From Mitsuaria sp. PDC51 (GTDB lineage: Bacteria > Pseudomonadota > Gammaproteobacteria > Burkholderiales > Burkholderiaceae_C), in contig NZ_FOZE01000002.1 in NCBI RefSeq assembly GCF_900113225.1, forward strand, positions 930,001 to 994,000: a DNA stretch of 64,000 nucleotides, written 5' to 3'. Both the position numbers and the translations under genes were made by a program. The notes under the pieces were generated by a model. The model was given only the letters and a program-made list of their open reading frames with translations, was not told where the DNA came from and did not search any database. Numbering within the stretch: position 1 is the first letter of the stretch; each line of letters opens with the position of its first letter. Of the stretch, positions 8,252 to 17,530 are shown piece after piece.

Positions 8252-10624
8252 TCAGGCGAGCAGCCGGCTCGGATCGACCTCGAGCTTGGCCAGCGCGTTG
8301 CGCGTCGCCTTGACGGTCAGCGATTCATCCTGGGCGGGCAGCATCAGCCCGGCCTGCAGGAAAGCCGCCAGGCGGCTCAGTTGGAACAGCACGCCCCGCC
8401 CCTGCGGCGAGACGAACAGGATCAGGTGGTGCCGCAGCCCGCGCCAGACCAACTGGACCGGTTCCACCCGGCCCCGGTAGTCCAGCATGTACCAGCTGCC
8501 CACCTGCAGCTCGCGCGCCCAGGCCACCATCGCCGGCGTCGGCGCGGCGCCGCCTTCGGCCACCACTTCCAGTCCGTCGCACTCGTGGCTGGACAGGTCG
8601 CGCACCAGCGTCTCGTTGATCTCGCCCGCCTCGGGCGACGGCAGCATCGCCTCCAGCGTCTCGAGCTGGCTCATCAGGTCGTCCAGGCGCTCGCGCGGGA
8701 TCGCGGCGGTCTTGGCGGTGAAGGCCGCTGCCAGCGCATTGTTCAGCGATCGGATGTGCTCATCCTGGCGCTCATGGCCCATGCCCGCGTGGCCCATGCC
8801 GTCGCGCAGCGTCTTGAGCAGCGGCGGCAGGCGCCGGATCACCTCGGCCCGGTCCTCGCGCGACACCTTCGCGCTGGCCGACCAGATCAGGTCGGCCGCG
8901 GCGCGCTTCATCGCCTTGGTCTGTTCGGCCTGCGGCCCGTAGCGCACGCCGGTCACCGCCAGCACGTCGGCCCAGACCTGGAACAGGAAGTCGCGCACGC
9001 CGTCCTGCACCGGCACCTCGGACAGCATCTTGCGCAGCTCGATCGTGTACTGGATCGCCAGCGTCTCGCGCTGCTCGACCTGCTGCGCCAGCGACACGCC
9101 CTTCTTCGAGACCTCGTTCTCCTGCTCGAAGTAGTGGTCGAGGAATTTCTCGAACTCGGTCAGCACCGTCTGGAACACGCGCCGGCCGGTGTCGGGATAG
9201 GCCTCGACGACCTGCACGACGCGCTTGATCTCGCGCTCCAGCGCGTCGCCGATCTCGGCGGTGGACGTGCTGAAGCCCATGACGCAGGAGCCCATCCGGT
9301 CGATCAGGCGCCGCGCGGGATGGTCGTCGGTGGCGAAGAAGTCCGGCTCGCCCACGGCCACGCGCAGCACCGGCATCTGCAGCCGCGCGAACCAGACCCG
9401 GATCGCCGGCGGGATGCGCTCTTCCTGCAGGATGGCCTGGAAGAGCAAGGCGACCAGCTCGATGGTCGCGCGCTCGGCCGGCGTGTCGGCGGCGCTCTTG
9501 AGGACCTGCTTCAGCGCCTGGTTGCGATGGCGGATCTCGTCGAGCGCCTGCGGCGCCGTCAGTTGCTGGTCCACCGTGGCGACCTGGTCGGCGCGGCGCT
9601 GCACCGCTTCCTGGGCATGATTGATTGCGGCGCTCAGGCGCGGTGAACCGCCCCGGGTGACCGGGCCGGCGCCCGACATGCCCGACGCACCGATCGGCGC
9701 CGCCGGCAGGCCGCTGCGGGTCGCCGGTCCGGGCATGGGCATGCCGGACCGCGCCGGCGCCTGCGCGAGCTCCGGCACGTGGCGCGCGAGCACCCGCTGC
9801 AGCTGCGCCATCACCTGCTGGGCCGACTGGCTGGCCGGGGTGCCGGCGGGCACCGCCGGGCCGCCGACCTGCGCGCCCAGCGGGGCGCCATGGGCCGTGG
9901 CCTGCGGCGCGATGCCGCCATGCGCGGTGGCCGGCCCCAGCGGCGCGGCCTGCGTCATGCCGCCGGCCGGCGCGTTGCGCCGGATGAAGGGGCGCAGGTC
10001 CACCTCGGGCATCACGCCCTGCTGGATCAGCCAGTGGTTGGCTTCGTGATAGGCCTCGTTCAACAGCTGGGAGAACTCGTGGTGCAGCCAGCGCTGCAGC
10101 ATCTGCCAGACGGAACTGCTCAGCCCCGCCTCGAACCAGGCATCGAGCACCAGCCGCGACAGCACCTGCGCGCGCAGCAGGTCCTGCTGGGCCAGGTCCT
10201 CGACGCGCTCCAGCGACTGCATGCGGTTGCGCAGGTCGCTGAATTCCCAGCTGGCCTTGTCCATCATGGCCAGCGCGAGTCGCGAGGCGATGATCTCGCG
10301 CTCGATCGTGTCGTCGCTGACCAGGGACAGGTTCTGCGGACGGGAGGAGAGCGACGCCGAACGCGAATCGCCGGCACCGTGGTGGTAGGCATGCCGCAGC
10401 GACTTGCCCAGCCGCGCATGCCAGGGCGTCGAGGCGCGCTGCCAGGCGTCGTAGGCATCGCGGCGGGCCATCTGCAGCGAGTGCTCGGCCGGCTGCGAGA
10501 GCAGGTCCTGCACCGCCGTGGTCAGGACCGCCATCATGGCGGGCAGCCCTCGCAGCAGCACCTCCGTGTGGACGCGCCGCGCTTGCGAAGCCAGGGCCTG
10601 GGATCTTGCGTCGGCGGCGGTCAT
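8252..10624 (-). CDS. DUF1631 family protein
   Basis: This is a 790-residue protein without signal peptide or membrane helices. It matches the pattern of DUF1631 proteins of beta- and gammaproteobacteria: a helical N-terminal part (about residues 1-210), a low-complexity Gly/Ala/Pro/Gln linker (about 215-340), and a long helical C-terminal part. The end (LQVGSWYMLDYRGRVEPVQL ... LILFVSPQGRGVLFQL) resembles a small beta-rich PilZ-like module, which is only an impression. No biochemical function is established for the family that I know of. It lies 33 bases beyond the secF stop on the other side and convergent to smg. Confidence 0.82.
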   Translation of the reverse strand: MTAADARSQALASQARRVHTEVLLRGLPAMMAVLTTAVQDLLSQPAEHSLQMARRDAYDAWQRASTPWHARLGKSLRHAYHHGAGDSRSASLSSRPQNLSLVSDDTIEREIIASRLALAMMDKASWEFSDLRNRMQSLERVEDLAQQDLLRAQVLSRLVLDAWFEAGLSSSVWQMLQRWLHHEFSQLLNEAYHEANHWLIQQGVMPEVDLRPFIRRNAPAGGMTQAAPLGPATAHGGIAPQATAHGAPLGAQVGGPAVPAGTPASQSAQQVMAQLQRVLARHVPELAQAPARSGMPMPGPATRSGLPAAPIGASGMSGAGPVTRGGSPRLSAAINHAQEAVQRRADQVATVDQQLTAPQALDEIRHRNQALKQVLKSAADTPAERATIELVALLFQAILQEERIPPAIRVWFARLQMPVLRVAVGEPDFFATDDHPARRLIDRMGSCVMGFSTSTAEIGDALEREIKRVVQVVEAYPDTGRRVFQTVLTEFEKFLDHYFEQENEVSKKGVSLAQQVEQRETLAIQYTIELRKMLSEVPVQDGVRDFLFQVWADVLAVTGVRYGPQAEQTKAMKRAAADLIWSASAKVSREDRAEVIRRLPPLLKTLRDGMGHAGMGHERQDEHIRSLNNALAAAFTAKTAAIPRERLDDLMSQLETLEAMLPSPEAGEINETLVRDLSSHECDGLEVVAEGGAAPTPAMVAWARELQVGSWYMLDYRGRVEPVQLVWRGLRHHLILFVSPQGRGVLFQLSRLAAFLQAGLMLPAQDESLTVKATRNALAKLEVDPSRLLA

Positions 10625-10657
10625 CGAGCGTGAGGTTGAGGAGTGCGGACGACTCTA

Positions 10658-11692
10658 CTACACGACCGCGCCGGCGTTGGGGTCGTCCGGATCGCCCTGC
10701 TTGGCGGGGCCGGCCTTGACCAGGTCCTCACGCTTGACGCCCAGCCACATCGCGATCGCCGCCGCGACGAAGACCGACGAGTAGATGCCGAACAGGATGC
10801 CGATGGTCAGCGCGACGGCGAAGTAGTGCAGCGTCGGGCCGCCGAACAGCAGCATCGACAGCACCATCATCTGCGTCGAGCCGTGCGTGATGATCGTGCG
10901 GCTGATCGTGGACGTGATCGCGTGGTCGATGACCTCGTGCGTGTTGAGCTTGCGGTACTTGCGGAAGGCCTCGCGGATCCGGTCGAAGATGACCACCGAC
11001 TCGTTCACCGAGTAACCCAGCACCGCCAGGATCGCCGCCAGCACCGCCAGCGAGAACTCCCACTGGAAGTAGGCGAAGAAGCCCAGGATGATCACCACGT
11101 CGTGCAGGTTGGCGATGATGCCGGCCACGGCGAACTTCCACTCGAAGCGGAAGGCCAGGTACAGCATGATGCCGATCACGGTGAAGCCCAGCGCCATCGC
11201 GGCGTCGTGGGCCAGCTCCGCGCCGACGGACGGGCCGACGACCTCGCTGCTGGTCAGCTTCAGCGGCTCGGCGCCGTTGACCGCGCAGGCCTGCTTGCTC
11301 ACCGACTCCCCTTGCGGGGTGACTTCCTGGTGGGCCACGACCTTGCCCTGCTCCGCCTTGCACAGCTCGCCGAAGACGCGGTCGACCAGCTCGGTCTGCT
11401 TGACGTCGGGCTTCACCGGCAGGCGGATCAGCACGTCGCGCGAGGTGCCGAAGTTGGTCACCTGGATCTCGCCGAAGCCCATCTGCTCGACGATGTGACG
11501 GGTCCGGTTGACGTCCGCTGCCTGCGCGTACTGGACCTGGATCACCGTGCCGCCGGTGAACTCGATCGAGAAGTGCAGGCCCTTGGTGACCAGGAAGAAC
11601 ACCGCGGCGACGAAGGTGAGGAAGGACACGGCGTTGAGGATCAACGCGTGCTTCATGAACGGGATGTCCCGTTTGATTCGGAAGAATTCCAT
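10658..11692 (-). CDS. secF: Protein translocase subunit SecF
   Basis: This 344-residue inner-membrane protein partners SecD in the proton-driven step of Sec export. It has the SecF layout: first membrane helix (about 12-32), a periplasmic domain opening GLHFSIEFTGGTVIQVQY, then five more helices with the conserved AELAHDAAMALGFTVIGIMLYL and GYSVNESVVIFDRIRE motifs. The frame starts MEFFRIKRDIPFMK. The gene follows secD by 37 bases in the same operon. Confidence 0.97.
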   Translation of the reverse strand: MEFFRIKRDIPFMKHALILNAVSFLTFVAAVFFLVTKGLHFSIEFTGGTVIQVQYAQAADVNRTRHIVEQMGFGEIQVTNFGTSRDVLIRLPVKPDVKQTELVDRVFGELCKAEQGKVVAHQEVTPQGESVSKQACAVNGAEPLKLTSSEVVGPSVGAELAHDAAMALGFTVIGIMLYLAFRFEWKFAVAGIIANLHDVVIILGFFAYFQWEFSLAVLAAILAVLGYSVNESVVIFDRIREAFRKYRKLNTHEVIDHAITSTISRTIITHGSTQMMVLSMLLFGGPTLHYFAVALTIGILFGIYSSVFVAAAIAMWLGVKREDLVKAGPAKQGDPDDPNAGAVV

Positions 11693-11729
11693 GGCGTTGT
11701 GCGCTCTCTTCTCTGCGGGGGGCCGGCGC

Positions 11730-13634
11730 TCAGCGCGCCTCGGCGGCCGGGGCGTCGCCGTCCGGCGTGCCGGGGGTGGCGTCCGGCTTCCAGACGGTGC
11801 CGATGGACACGGACTTCAGGCGCTTGCGGCGGCCGTACCAGAGGTTGACCAGCGCGCGCGAGAACATCACCGACGAGATCATCGAGGTGATGATGCCCAG
11901 GCAGTGCACGACCGCGAAGCCCTTGATCGGGCCGGAGCCGAAGGCCAGCAGCGCCAGGCCCGCGATCAGCGTCGTGACGTTGGAGTCCAGGATGGTGGCC
12001 CAGGCGCGCTCGTAGCCGGCGTGGATCGCCTGCTGCGGCGCCATGCCGGCGCGCAGTTCCTCGCGCACCCGCTCGTTGATCAGCACGTTGGCGTCGATGG
12101 CCATGCCCAGCACCAGCGCGATGGCGGCGATGCCGGGCAGGCTCAGCGTGGCCTGCAGCATCGACAGCACCGCCAGCAGCAGCAGCAGGTTGAAGCCCAG
12201 CGCCACCGCGGAGAACACGCCGAACATCATGTAGTACAGGCACATGAAGATCGCCACGGCGACGAAGCCCCAGGTGACCGACGCGATGCCCTTGTCGATG
12301 TTGTCCTTGCCCAGCGACGGGCCGATGGTGCGTTCCTCGATGATCTCCATCGGCGCGGCCAGCGAGCCGGCGCGCAGGAGCAGCGCGCTGTCGCTGGCTT
12401 CCTGCGCGGACATGTTGCCGCCGGTGATCGAGAAGCTGTTGCCCAGCTCGCCGCGGATGACCGGCGCGGTCACGACCTGGCCCTTGCCCTTCTCGAACAG
12501 GATGATGGCCATGCGTTTGCCGATGCTCTCGCGCGACACGTCCTTCATGATGCGGGCGCCCTTGGCGTCGACCTTCAGGTTGACGGAGGGCTGGTGGTTC
12601 TCGTCGAAGCCGGGCTGGGCGTCGTTGAGGTTGTCACCGGTCAGCACCACCTGGCGCTTGACGATGATCGGGGCGCCATCTCTTTCGGTGAAGCGCTCGG
12701 TGCCGAAGGGCACCGGGCCGGTGCCCGCCAGCGCGGCCTGCGCCTCGGCACTGTCGTCGACCATGCGCAGCTCCAGCGTCGCGGTGCGGCCGATGATGTC
12801 CTTGGCCTTGGCCGTGTCCTGCACGCCCGGCAGCTGCACGACGACGCGGTCGCGGCCCTGCTGCAGGATCACCGGCTCGGCCACGCCCAGTTCGTTGACC
12901 CGGTTGTGCAGCGTGGTGATGTTCTGCTTGATCGCGGCGTCCTGGACGGCGATCTCGGCCTTGGGCGTGAGCGAGCCGCTCAGGCGCAGCTCGGTGCCGG
13001 CGCCGGTGGCGGTCCAGGCGAAGTCGGGCACCTGCTCGCGCAGCAGGTTCAGCGCCTGCGTGCGGGTGGCCTCGTCGCGGAAGTTGATGGCGACGTCGTT
13101 GCCTTCGCGGGTGATGCCGGCGTGGCGGATGTTCTTGTCGCGCAGCATGGTGCGGACGTCGGAGGCCATCGACTCGGCCTTCTTCGTCAGCGCGGCCTTC
13201 ATGTCGACCTGCATCAGGAAGTGGACGCCGCCGCGCAGGTCCAGGCCCAGGTACATCGGGAATGCATGCAGCGCGGTCAGCCAGTCGGGGCTGCGCGAGA
13301 CCAGGTTGAGCGCGACGATGAAGGTCGGGTCGGAGGTCTCGTTGCCGTTGAGGGCCTTGGCGATCGCGTCCTTGGCCTTGATCTGGGCGTCGGTGTCATG
13401 GAAGCGGGCGCGCACGGAGCCGGCTTCCAGGTGCACGAAGTCGGGCGTGACGCCGACCTGCTGGATCGCCTGCTCGACGCGCTGCCGGATGGCGTCGTCG
13501 ACCTTGACGGTGACCTTGGCGCTGGACACCTGCACCGCCGGCGCTTCGCCGAACAGGTTGGGCAGCGTGTAGATCAGGCCCACGAGCAGCGCCACGACGA
13601 GCAGCGCGTACTTCCACAGCGGATAACGGTTCAT
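11730..13634 (-). CDS. secD: Protein translocase subunit SecD
   Basis: This 634-residue inner-membrane translocase accessory protein starts MNRYPLWKYALLVVALLVG (first helix). It shows the large periplasmic P1 region with GLDLRGGVHFLMQVD, then the RND-type membrane domain (GFVAVAIFMCLYYMMFGVFS, IALVLGMAIDANVLINER, FGSGPIKGFAVVHCLGI). The start at 13634 is set by GAGGA upstream and by the conserved N-terminus; the frame extends 22 codons further upstream without similarity. The C-terminus carries about 20 extra charged residues. yajC lies upstream and secF downstream, the usual order. Confidence 0.97.
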   Translation of the reverse strand: MNRYPLWKYALLVVALLVGLIYTLPNLFGEAPAVQVSSAKVTVKVDDAIRQRVEQAIQQVGVTPDFVHLEAGSVRARFHDTDAQIKAKDAIAKALNGNETSDPTFIVALNLVSRSPDWLTALHAFPMYLGLDLRGGVHFLMQVDMKAALTKKAESMASDVRTMLRDKNIRHAGITREGNDVAINFRDEATRTQALNLLREQVPDFAWTATGAGTELRLSGSLTPKAEIAVQDAAIKQNITTLHNRVNELGVAEPVILQQGRDRVVVQLPGVQDTAKAKDIIGRTATLELRMVDDSAEAQAALAGTGPVPFGTERFTERDGAPIIVKRQVVLTGDNLNDAQPGFDENHQPSVNLKVDAKGARIMKDVSRESIGKRMAIILFEKGKGQVVTAPVIRGELGNSFSITGGNMSAQEASDSALLLRAGSLAAPMEIIEERTIGPSLGKDNIDKGIASVTWGFVAVAIFMCLYYMMFGVFSAVALGFNLLLLLAVLSMLQATLSLPGIAAIALVLGMAIDANVLINERVREELRAGMAPQQAIHAGYERAWATILDSNVTTLIAGLALLAFGSGPIKGFAVVHCLGIITSMISSVMFSRALVNLWYGRRKRLKSVSIGTVWKPDATPGTPDGDAPAAEAR

Positions 13635-13801
13635 GAGGAGATCCTCTGAAAACCAGGCGCCTCGCCCTTCCGCGCTCGGCGTCGGGCCGGCGGGCGCCAC
13701 TGAAAGCGGACCCGGCCGGTGCGGGGCACGGGCCGGGTCGTCAGGGAGCGGTCACGCGGATCGAGCGGATCGCGCGGGCCGCCCCGGGTCGGGTTGTCGG
13801 A

Positions 13802-14131
13802 TTACTTCGAGACGGTGCCCTTGGGCAGGACCTGCACGACCGAGGTGCGCTGGACCTGGATTTCGACGCCGGAGGCGATCTCGACGCTCAGGTACTGCTC
13901 GCCGATCTTGCTGACCTTGCCGAGCATGCCGCCGGCGGTGATGACCTCGTCGCCCTTGGACAGGGCCTCGACCATCGCCTTGTGCTCCTTCTGGCGCTTC
14001 ATCTGGGGACGGATCATCACGAAGTACATGACGACGAACACGGCCACCAGGGGCAGCATCTGCAGGAAGCCGCTGGTCGGGTCGGCCGAGGCGGCGCCCG
14101 CGGTCTGGGCAAAAGCGTTGGAAATAAACAC
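13802..14131 (-). CDS. yajC: Preprotein translocase subunit YajC
   Basis: This 109-residue protein has one membrane helix (about 25-45, LPLVAVFVVMYFVMIRPQMK), followed by the cytoplasmic block KRQKEHKAMVEALSKGDEVITAGGMLGKV, which is diagnostic for YajC. It associates with SecDF. The gene is first in the yajC-secD-secF cluster. tgt and queA, which often precede yajC in proteobacteria, are absent; a divergent GntR regulator lies upstream instead. Confidence 0.96.
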   Translation of the reverse strand: MFISNAFAQTAGAASADPTSGFLQMLPLVAVFVVMYFVMIRPQMKRQKEHKAMVEALSKGDEVITAGGMLGKVSKIGEQYLSVEIASGVEIQVQRTSVVQVLPKGTVSK

Positions 14132-14276
14132 GTCGATATCCCTCAGGAAAGGCGTTGGCGCGAGCCCGGAAGCCGGAGCGCCGCCGGGCGCGAGGCCCGG
14201 ACGTACGGAAGAACCGGTGATTGTATGCGGCCCGTCCGGCCGGTCCGGCGCCCGCCGGACGCGGATTTAACTGGGG

Positions 14277-14295
14277 TTGACCTGCGCAAAGTCAA
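14277..14295. promoter_or_regulatory. Inverted repeat in the yajC / GntR divergent region
   Basis: TTGAC at 14277-14281 and GTCAA at 14291-14295 form a 5-bp inverted repeat with a 9-base spacer. Each half resembles a -35 element, one for each direction. It lies 52 bases before the GntR gene and could be its operator or overlapping divergent promoters. The remainder of the 14132-14347 gap shows nothing clear. Confidence 0.35.
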
Positions 14296-14347
14296 TCCAA
14301 TACCGTCCGGGGAAGCCCGCCGAGTGGACCTGCGATGATCCGCACCC

Positions 14348-15013
14348 ATGACTTCGGACACCCTCGAACTGCAGGACGTCGAGAAACGCCGCCAGGCGGA
14401 CCAGGCCTATGACGCGATCGAGACCCTGATCGCGACGCTGCAGTTGCGCCCGGGGGCGCCGGTGGTGGAGTCGGAGCTGATCGCCCGCATCGGCCTGGGG
14501 CGCACGCCCACGCGCGAGGCGCTGATGCGGCTGGTCGCCAGCGGCCTGATCGCGCAGCAGCCGCGCCGCGGCCTGCTGGTGAGCGACATCCCGCTGGCCG
14601 AGCACCTGGACCTGCTGGAGGCACGCCGGCCGCTGGAGCGGCTGATCGCGTGCTGTTCGGCGCGACGGGCCTCGCCGGCACAGCGCTCGGCGCTGCTGGC
14701 CTGCGCCGGGCGCATGGCCGAGGCGGCCGAGCGCCAGGACCTGGAGGCCTACATGCGGGTCGACCAGCAGCTCGACCGCGTCAACCATGCGGCCTGCCGC
14801 AACCGCTACGCGGTGGCGGCGGTGCTGCCCATGATCATCCAGTGCCGGCGCTTCTGGTACGCGTACCGGCACCTGGGTGACGTCGCCAGCGGCGCCCGGG
14901 CCCACCAGCGCCTGGCCGAGACCATCGCCAGTGGGGACGGCGAGGCCGCCGCCGAGGCCTCCGACGCCCTGATGGCGCACTTGCGCAACTTCACGCAACA
15001 GGTGATCGCATGA
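14348..15013 (+). CDS. GntR family (FadR/FCD subfamily) transcriptional regulator
   Basis: This 221-residue DNA-binding regulator has an N-terminal winged helix (about residues 15-80; ESELIARIGLGRTPTREALMRLVASGLI) with the typical GRTPTREAL recognition element. A helical FCD ligand domain follows (about 85-215), with Asp/His residues (DQQLDRVNHAACRN, RAHQRL, HLRNF) in the places that bind a metal or carboxylate effector in this subfamily. Its stop overlaps the next ATG (ATGA), so it is coupled to the racemase-like gene. FCD regulators often control amino acid or organic acid catabolism, which fits a proline-racemase-family partner. Confidence 0.9.
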   Translation: MTSDTLELQDVEKRRQADQAYDAIETLIATLQLRPGAPVVESELIARIGLGRTPTREALMRLVASGLIAQQPRRGLLVSDIPLAEHLDLLEARRPLERLIACCSARRASPAQRSALLACAGRMAEAAERQDLEAYMRVDQQLDRVNHAACRNRYAVAAVLPMIIQCRRFWYAYRHLGDVASGARAHQRLAETIASGDGEAAAEASDALMAHLRNFTQQVIA

Positions 15014-15555
15014 ATGTCCTGCCCACCCCGGCCCGGCTCGTCGACGCGCATGTCGGCGGCGTGCTGACCCGCATCGTCGTCAGCGGCGGTCCCGCGCTGG
15101 CCGGCACGTCGATGACCGAGCGGCTGGCGACCTTCAACGCCGGCCACGATGCCTGGCGGCGCGCGCTGACCGGTGCGCCGCGCAGCGCGCCCGGCACGCA
15201 GGCCGCGCTGCTGACCGAGCCCGAGCGGCCCGGCAGCCTGGTGGGCGTGCTGTTCCTGGCGGCCACCGGCCCGGTGGCGCCGACGCCCGACGGCCTGGTC
15301 GCGGTGCTCGCCGCGCTGGCGCACGTGGGACGCCTGCGGCCGGGCCCGGTACGGCTGGACACGCCCGAGGGCACGATCGCCGCGAGCTTCGCGCTGGACG
15401 GCAGCGTGCGCTTCGACGATCCGGCGCTCCAGGCGCCCGAGGGCCGCGGTCACATCCTCTTCGACGGCACCCTGGTCGCCGAGCCGGACGACCCGCTGGC
15501 CTGGGGCGCGCCGGCGGCGGCATCGCCGGGCGCGGCCGCGGTCGGCGGCGATTGA
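15010..15555 (+). CDS. Truncated, cysteine-free proline-racemase-like protein
   Basis: This is a 181-residue protein. Its start (RLVDAHVGGVLTRIVVSGGPALAG) aligns by eye with the opening of proline racemase / hydroxyproline epimerase family enzymes. The following blocks (LVGVLFLAATGPVAPTPDG, LVAVLAALAHVGRL, VRLDTPEGTIAASFALDG) keep the fold pattern of the first half. The expected catalytic Cys or Ser motif (MCGH or SGSN type) is replaced by APTPDG, and the whole protein contains no cysteine. The second half of the enzyme is missing: the family is usually 310-340 residues. The gene is intact in frame and translationally coupled to the GntR regulator. Options are a decaying gene, or a binding or sensor protein for a proline-like ligand. 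The family assignment is by recognition only. Confidence 0.6.
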   Translation: MNVLPTPARLVDAHVGGVLTRIVVSGGPALAGTSMTERLATFNAGHDAWRRALTGAPRSAPGTQAALLTEPERPGSLVGVLFLAATGPVAPTPDGLVAVLAALAHVGRLRPGPVRLDTPEGTIAASFALDGSVRFDDPALQAPEGRGHILFDGTLVAEPDDPLAWGAPAAASPGAAAVGGD

Positions 15556-15625
15556 ACCGGCCGCGGGCGGATCCGGCGGGACAGCTGGCCCGGGCCGCGA
15601 CGGATGGCGGTCTTGCCGGGGCGGC

Positions 15626-16195
15626 TCATCGCAGGCTCACCCGGGCGACGCTGATCTGCGTCGTGCCATCGGGCAGCGGCTTCACGGCCACGACGCGGAA
15701 GTCCTTCGGCAGGCCGACCTTGTAGAGCCGGCCGCCGGCGTCGGGCTTGTCGTCGTCGCAGGTGAGCGGGCCGCCGTCCCTGGGCTTGCCGCGCGGCGCA
15801 TCGGCCGCGCCGCAGTCGAGTGGCGTGCCGTAGCGCGCGAGCGCGCGGCGGTAGAAGCGGCCGACGCGGTCGACGTCGTCCTGGCTCTGGAACTTGCCCG
15901 CTGCCAGGCGCATGCCGAAGAGGCCGCCCCACAGGCTCATCCGCACGCCGGACTTGTCCTCGTCGCGATCCTTGTAGGGCACGGCGCCCGGATACAGCGG
16001 CGTCTCGAGGTCGACGCCATCGGCCTTCGCGTCGAAGGCGATGCCGGCGCTGAAGCCCTCCGAGGGCGGCGGCGGTGGCGGCGCTGGTTGGGCGCAGGCG
16101 CCGAGCGCCAGCGTGATCGCCGACAGCAGCAGCGCGCTGCGACGATGCCGGCCGGCGGGGCCGGGCGCGGCGTGGCGGTCGGAAGAGGTGGACAT
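15626..16195 (-). CDS. Hypothetical lipoprotein
   Basis: This is a 189-residue protein with an Arg-rich start, a hydrophobic segment ending in ALGAC and a putative acylated Cys34, followed by a Pro-rich stretch. The mature part carries YPGAVPYKDRDEDKSGVRMS and a region ending VVAVKPLPDGTTQISVARV, like many small beta-rich envelope lipoproteins. I do not recognise a named family. The start at 16195 places the signal at the N-terminus; the frame is open 51 codons further upstream. It is convergent with the racemase-like gene. Confidence 0.72.
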   Translation of the reverse strand: MSTSSDRHAAPGPAGRHRRSALLLSAITLALGACAQPAPPPPPPSEGFSAGIAFDAKADGVDLETPLYPGAVPYKDRDEDKSGVRMSLWGGLFGMRLAAGKFQSQDDVDRVGRFYRRALARYGTPLDCGAADAPRGKPRDGGPLTCDDDKPDAGGRLYKVGLPKDFRVVAVKPLPDGTTQISVARVSLR

Positions 16196-16375
16196 CGGGC
16201 GCTCCGTGGTTCGCTGAATGCGGCGCACTCTACGAACCGACGCGACGCGCGGCGTCCCCGCAGCGACGGACTGCATGACCGGCGGGACGAAGCGCAGCCT
16301 TGAAGGAAAGCCCGCACGAAGTCCACATGAGGGCCATGGGAGGCCCACGCGAGGCCCGCGTCACGCCGCCGGGGC

Positions 16376-17524
16376 TCAGCCGCGCCGGCGCAGCGTCCAC
16401 AGCGCCGCGGCGATGAGTCCGACGCCCGCCAGCTGCGCCGGCCCCAGCGCGCGGCCGTAGACGAGCCAGTCGACCAGCACCGCCGTGCCGGGATAGACGA
16501 ACTGCAGCACCGCGATGCGGCCGGTGCCCAGGCGCGCCATGCCGGCGTAGAGCACGACGTAGGCCAGCCCGGTGTGCAGCACGCCCAGCCCCGCCAGCCA
16601 CCCCCAGGCGGCGCCCCAGGCCGGCCAGCCGTGCATCAGCGGCCACGGCAACAGCACCAGTGCGCCGACGACGCACTGCCCCGCCGACAAGGCGAAGGAG
16701 CCGGCGCGATCGGCCTCGACCTTGGCGATGAAGCTGGCGGCCGCATAGCTGATCGATCCGACCAGGCACATCAGCACGCCGGCGACGTAGCCGGGCAGCT
16801 CGCTCGCGCGACCGCCGGCGGTGGCGCCGAAGGCGTCGTCCGCGATGCCGGTGGCCAACGCCAGCCCGCACAGCGCCACCGCCGCGGCGAGCCACTGGGC
16901 GCGGTCCACGCGCTCGCGCAGCCAGAACGCGCCCATCGCCATCAACCAGAAGGGCTGCACGTGGAAGACCACGGTGGACACGGCGATCGAGCAGCGCGGG
17001 ATGGCCGCGAAGAACAAGCCCCAGTTCAGCACCGTCAGCGCGCCGACGGCGATCACCGCGACCAGCGGCCGGCCCCGCAGCCGGAAGAGTTCCCCGAGCC
17101 GGCCGCGCGCGGCGCCCCAGAGCAGCAACGCGGCCAGCCCGAACACGCAGCGGAACCACACGGTCGTGGCCGGGTCCTGCGCCGCCTCTTCGACGAAGAC
17201 CCCAATGGTGCCGAGCAGCAGGCCGCCGCAGATCATCAGCAGTTGGCCTTCGCACAACCGCCTGACGGGCGTGTTCGGTCCCGGACTCGCGGCAGCTCCG
17301 GGCGCGATCGCGGGTGTCATTGCGGGTGTCATTGCGGGTGTCATTGCGGGTGTCATCGCGGGCGTGATCACAGATGTCATTGCGGACGTCATTGCGGACG
17401 TCATTGCGGGCGCCACGGAGAGCGTCACGCCGGCGGCGGCATCGGGCTCGGACCCGGCGGCGGCGGCGGCGGCGGCGCCGCCGGCCGGTGTGACGGCGGC
17501 GCGCGATGGAGCGAATGAAGTCAT
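16376..17524 (-). CDS. EamA/DMT family exporter with a repetitive N-terminal tail
   Basis: The core (about residues 88-382) has ten predicted membrane segments in two EamA halves, each opening with GLLLGTIGVFVEEA-like or GVLMCLVGSISYA-like sequence. Drug/metabolite transporters of this type export amino acids or metabolites. The N-terminal 86 residues are unusual: Ala-rich and carrying tandem AMTP/AMTS tetrapeptides encoded by a 12-bp minisatellite (17310-17405). Each repeat contains an in-frame ATG, so the true start is uncertain; a start inside or after the repeats would still give a normal exporter of about 300 residues. The divergent LysR gene is its likely regulator. Confidence 0.85.
   Translation of the reverse strand: MTSFAPSRAAVTPAGGAAAAAAAGSEPDAAAGVTLSVAPAMTSAMTSAMTSVITPAMTPAMTPAMTPAMTPAIAPGAAASPGPNTPVRRLCEGQLLMICGGLLLGTIGVFVEEAAQDPATTVWFRCVFGLAALLLWGAARGRLGELFRLRGRPLVAVIAVGALTVLNWGLFFAAIPRCSIAVSTVVFHVQPFWLMAMGAFWLRERVDRAQWLAAAVALCGLALATGIADDAFGATAGGRASELPGYVAGVLMCLVGSISYAAASFIAKVEADRAGSFALSAGQCVVGALVLLPWPLMHGWPAWGAAWGWLAGLGVLHTGLAYVVLYAGMARLGTGRIAVLQFVYPGTAVLVDWLVYGRALGPAQLAGVGLIAAALWTLRRRG
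17310..17405. repeat. 12-bp tandem repeat (minisatellite) inside the EamA gene
   Basis: Eight consecutive 12-base units derive from GCGGGTGTCATT. The first three are identical and the others differ by one to four bases. Unit length is a multiple of three, so copy-number change alters the AMTP count without a frameshift. Confidence 0.9.
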
Positions 17525-17530
17525 GCGGCG

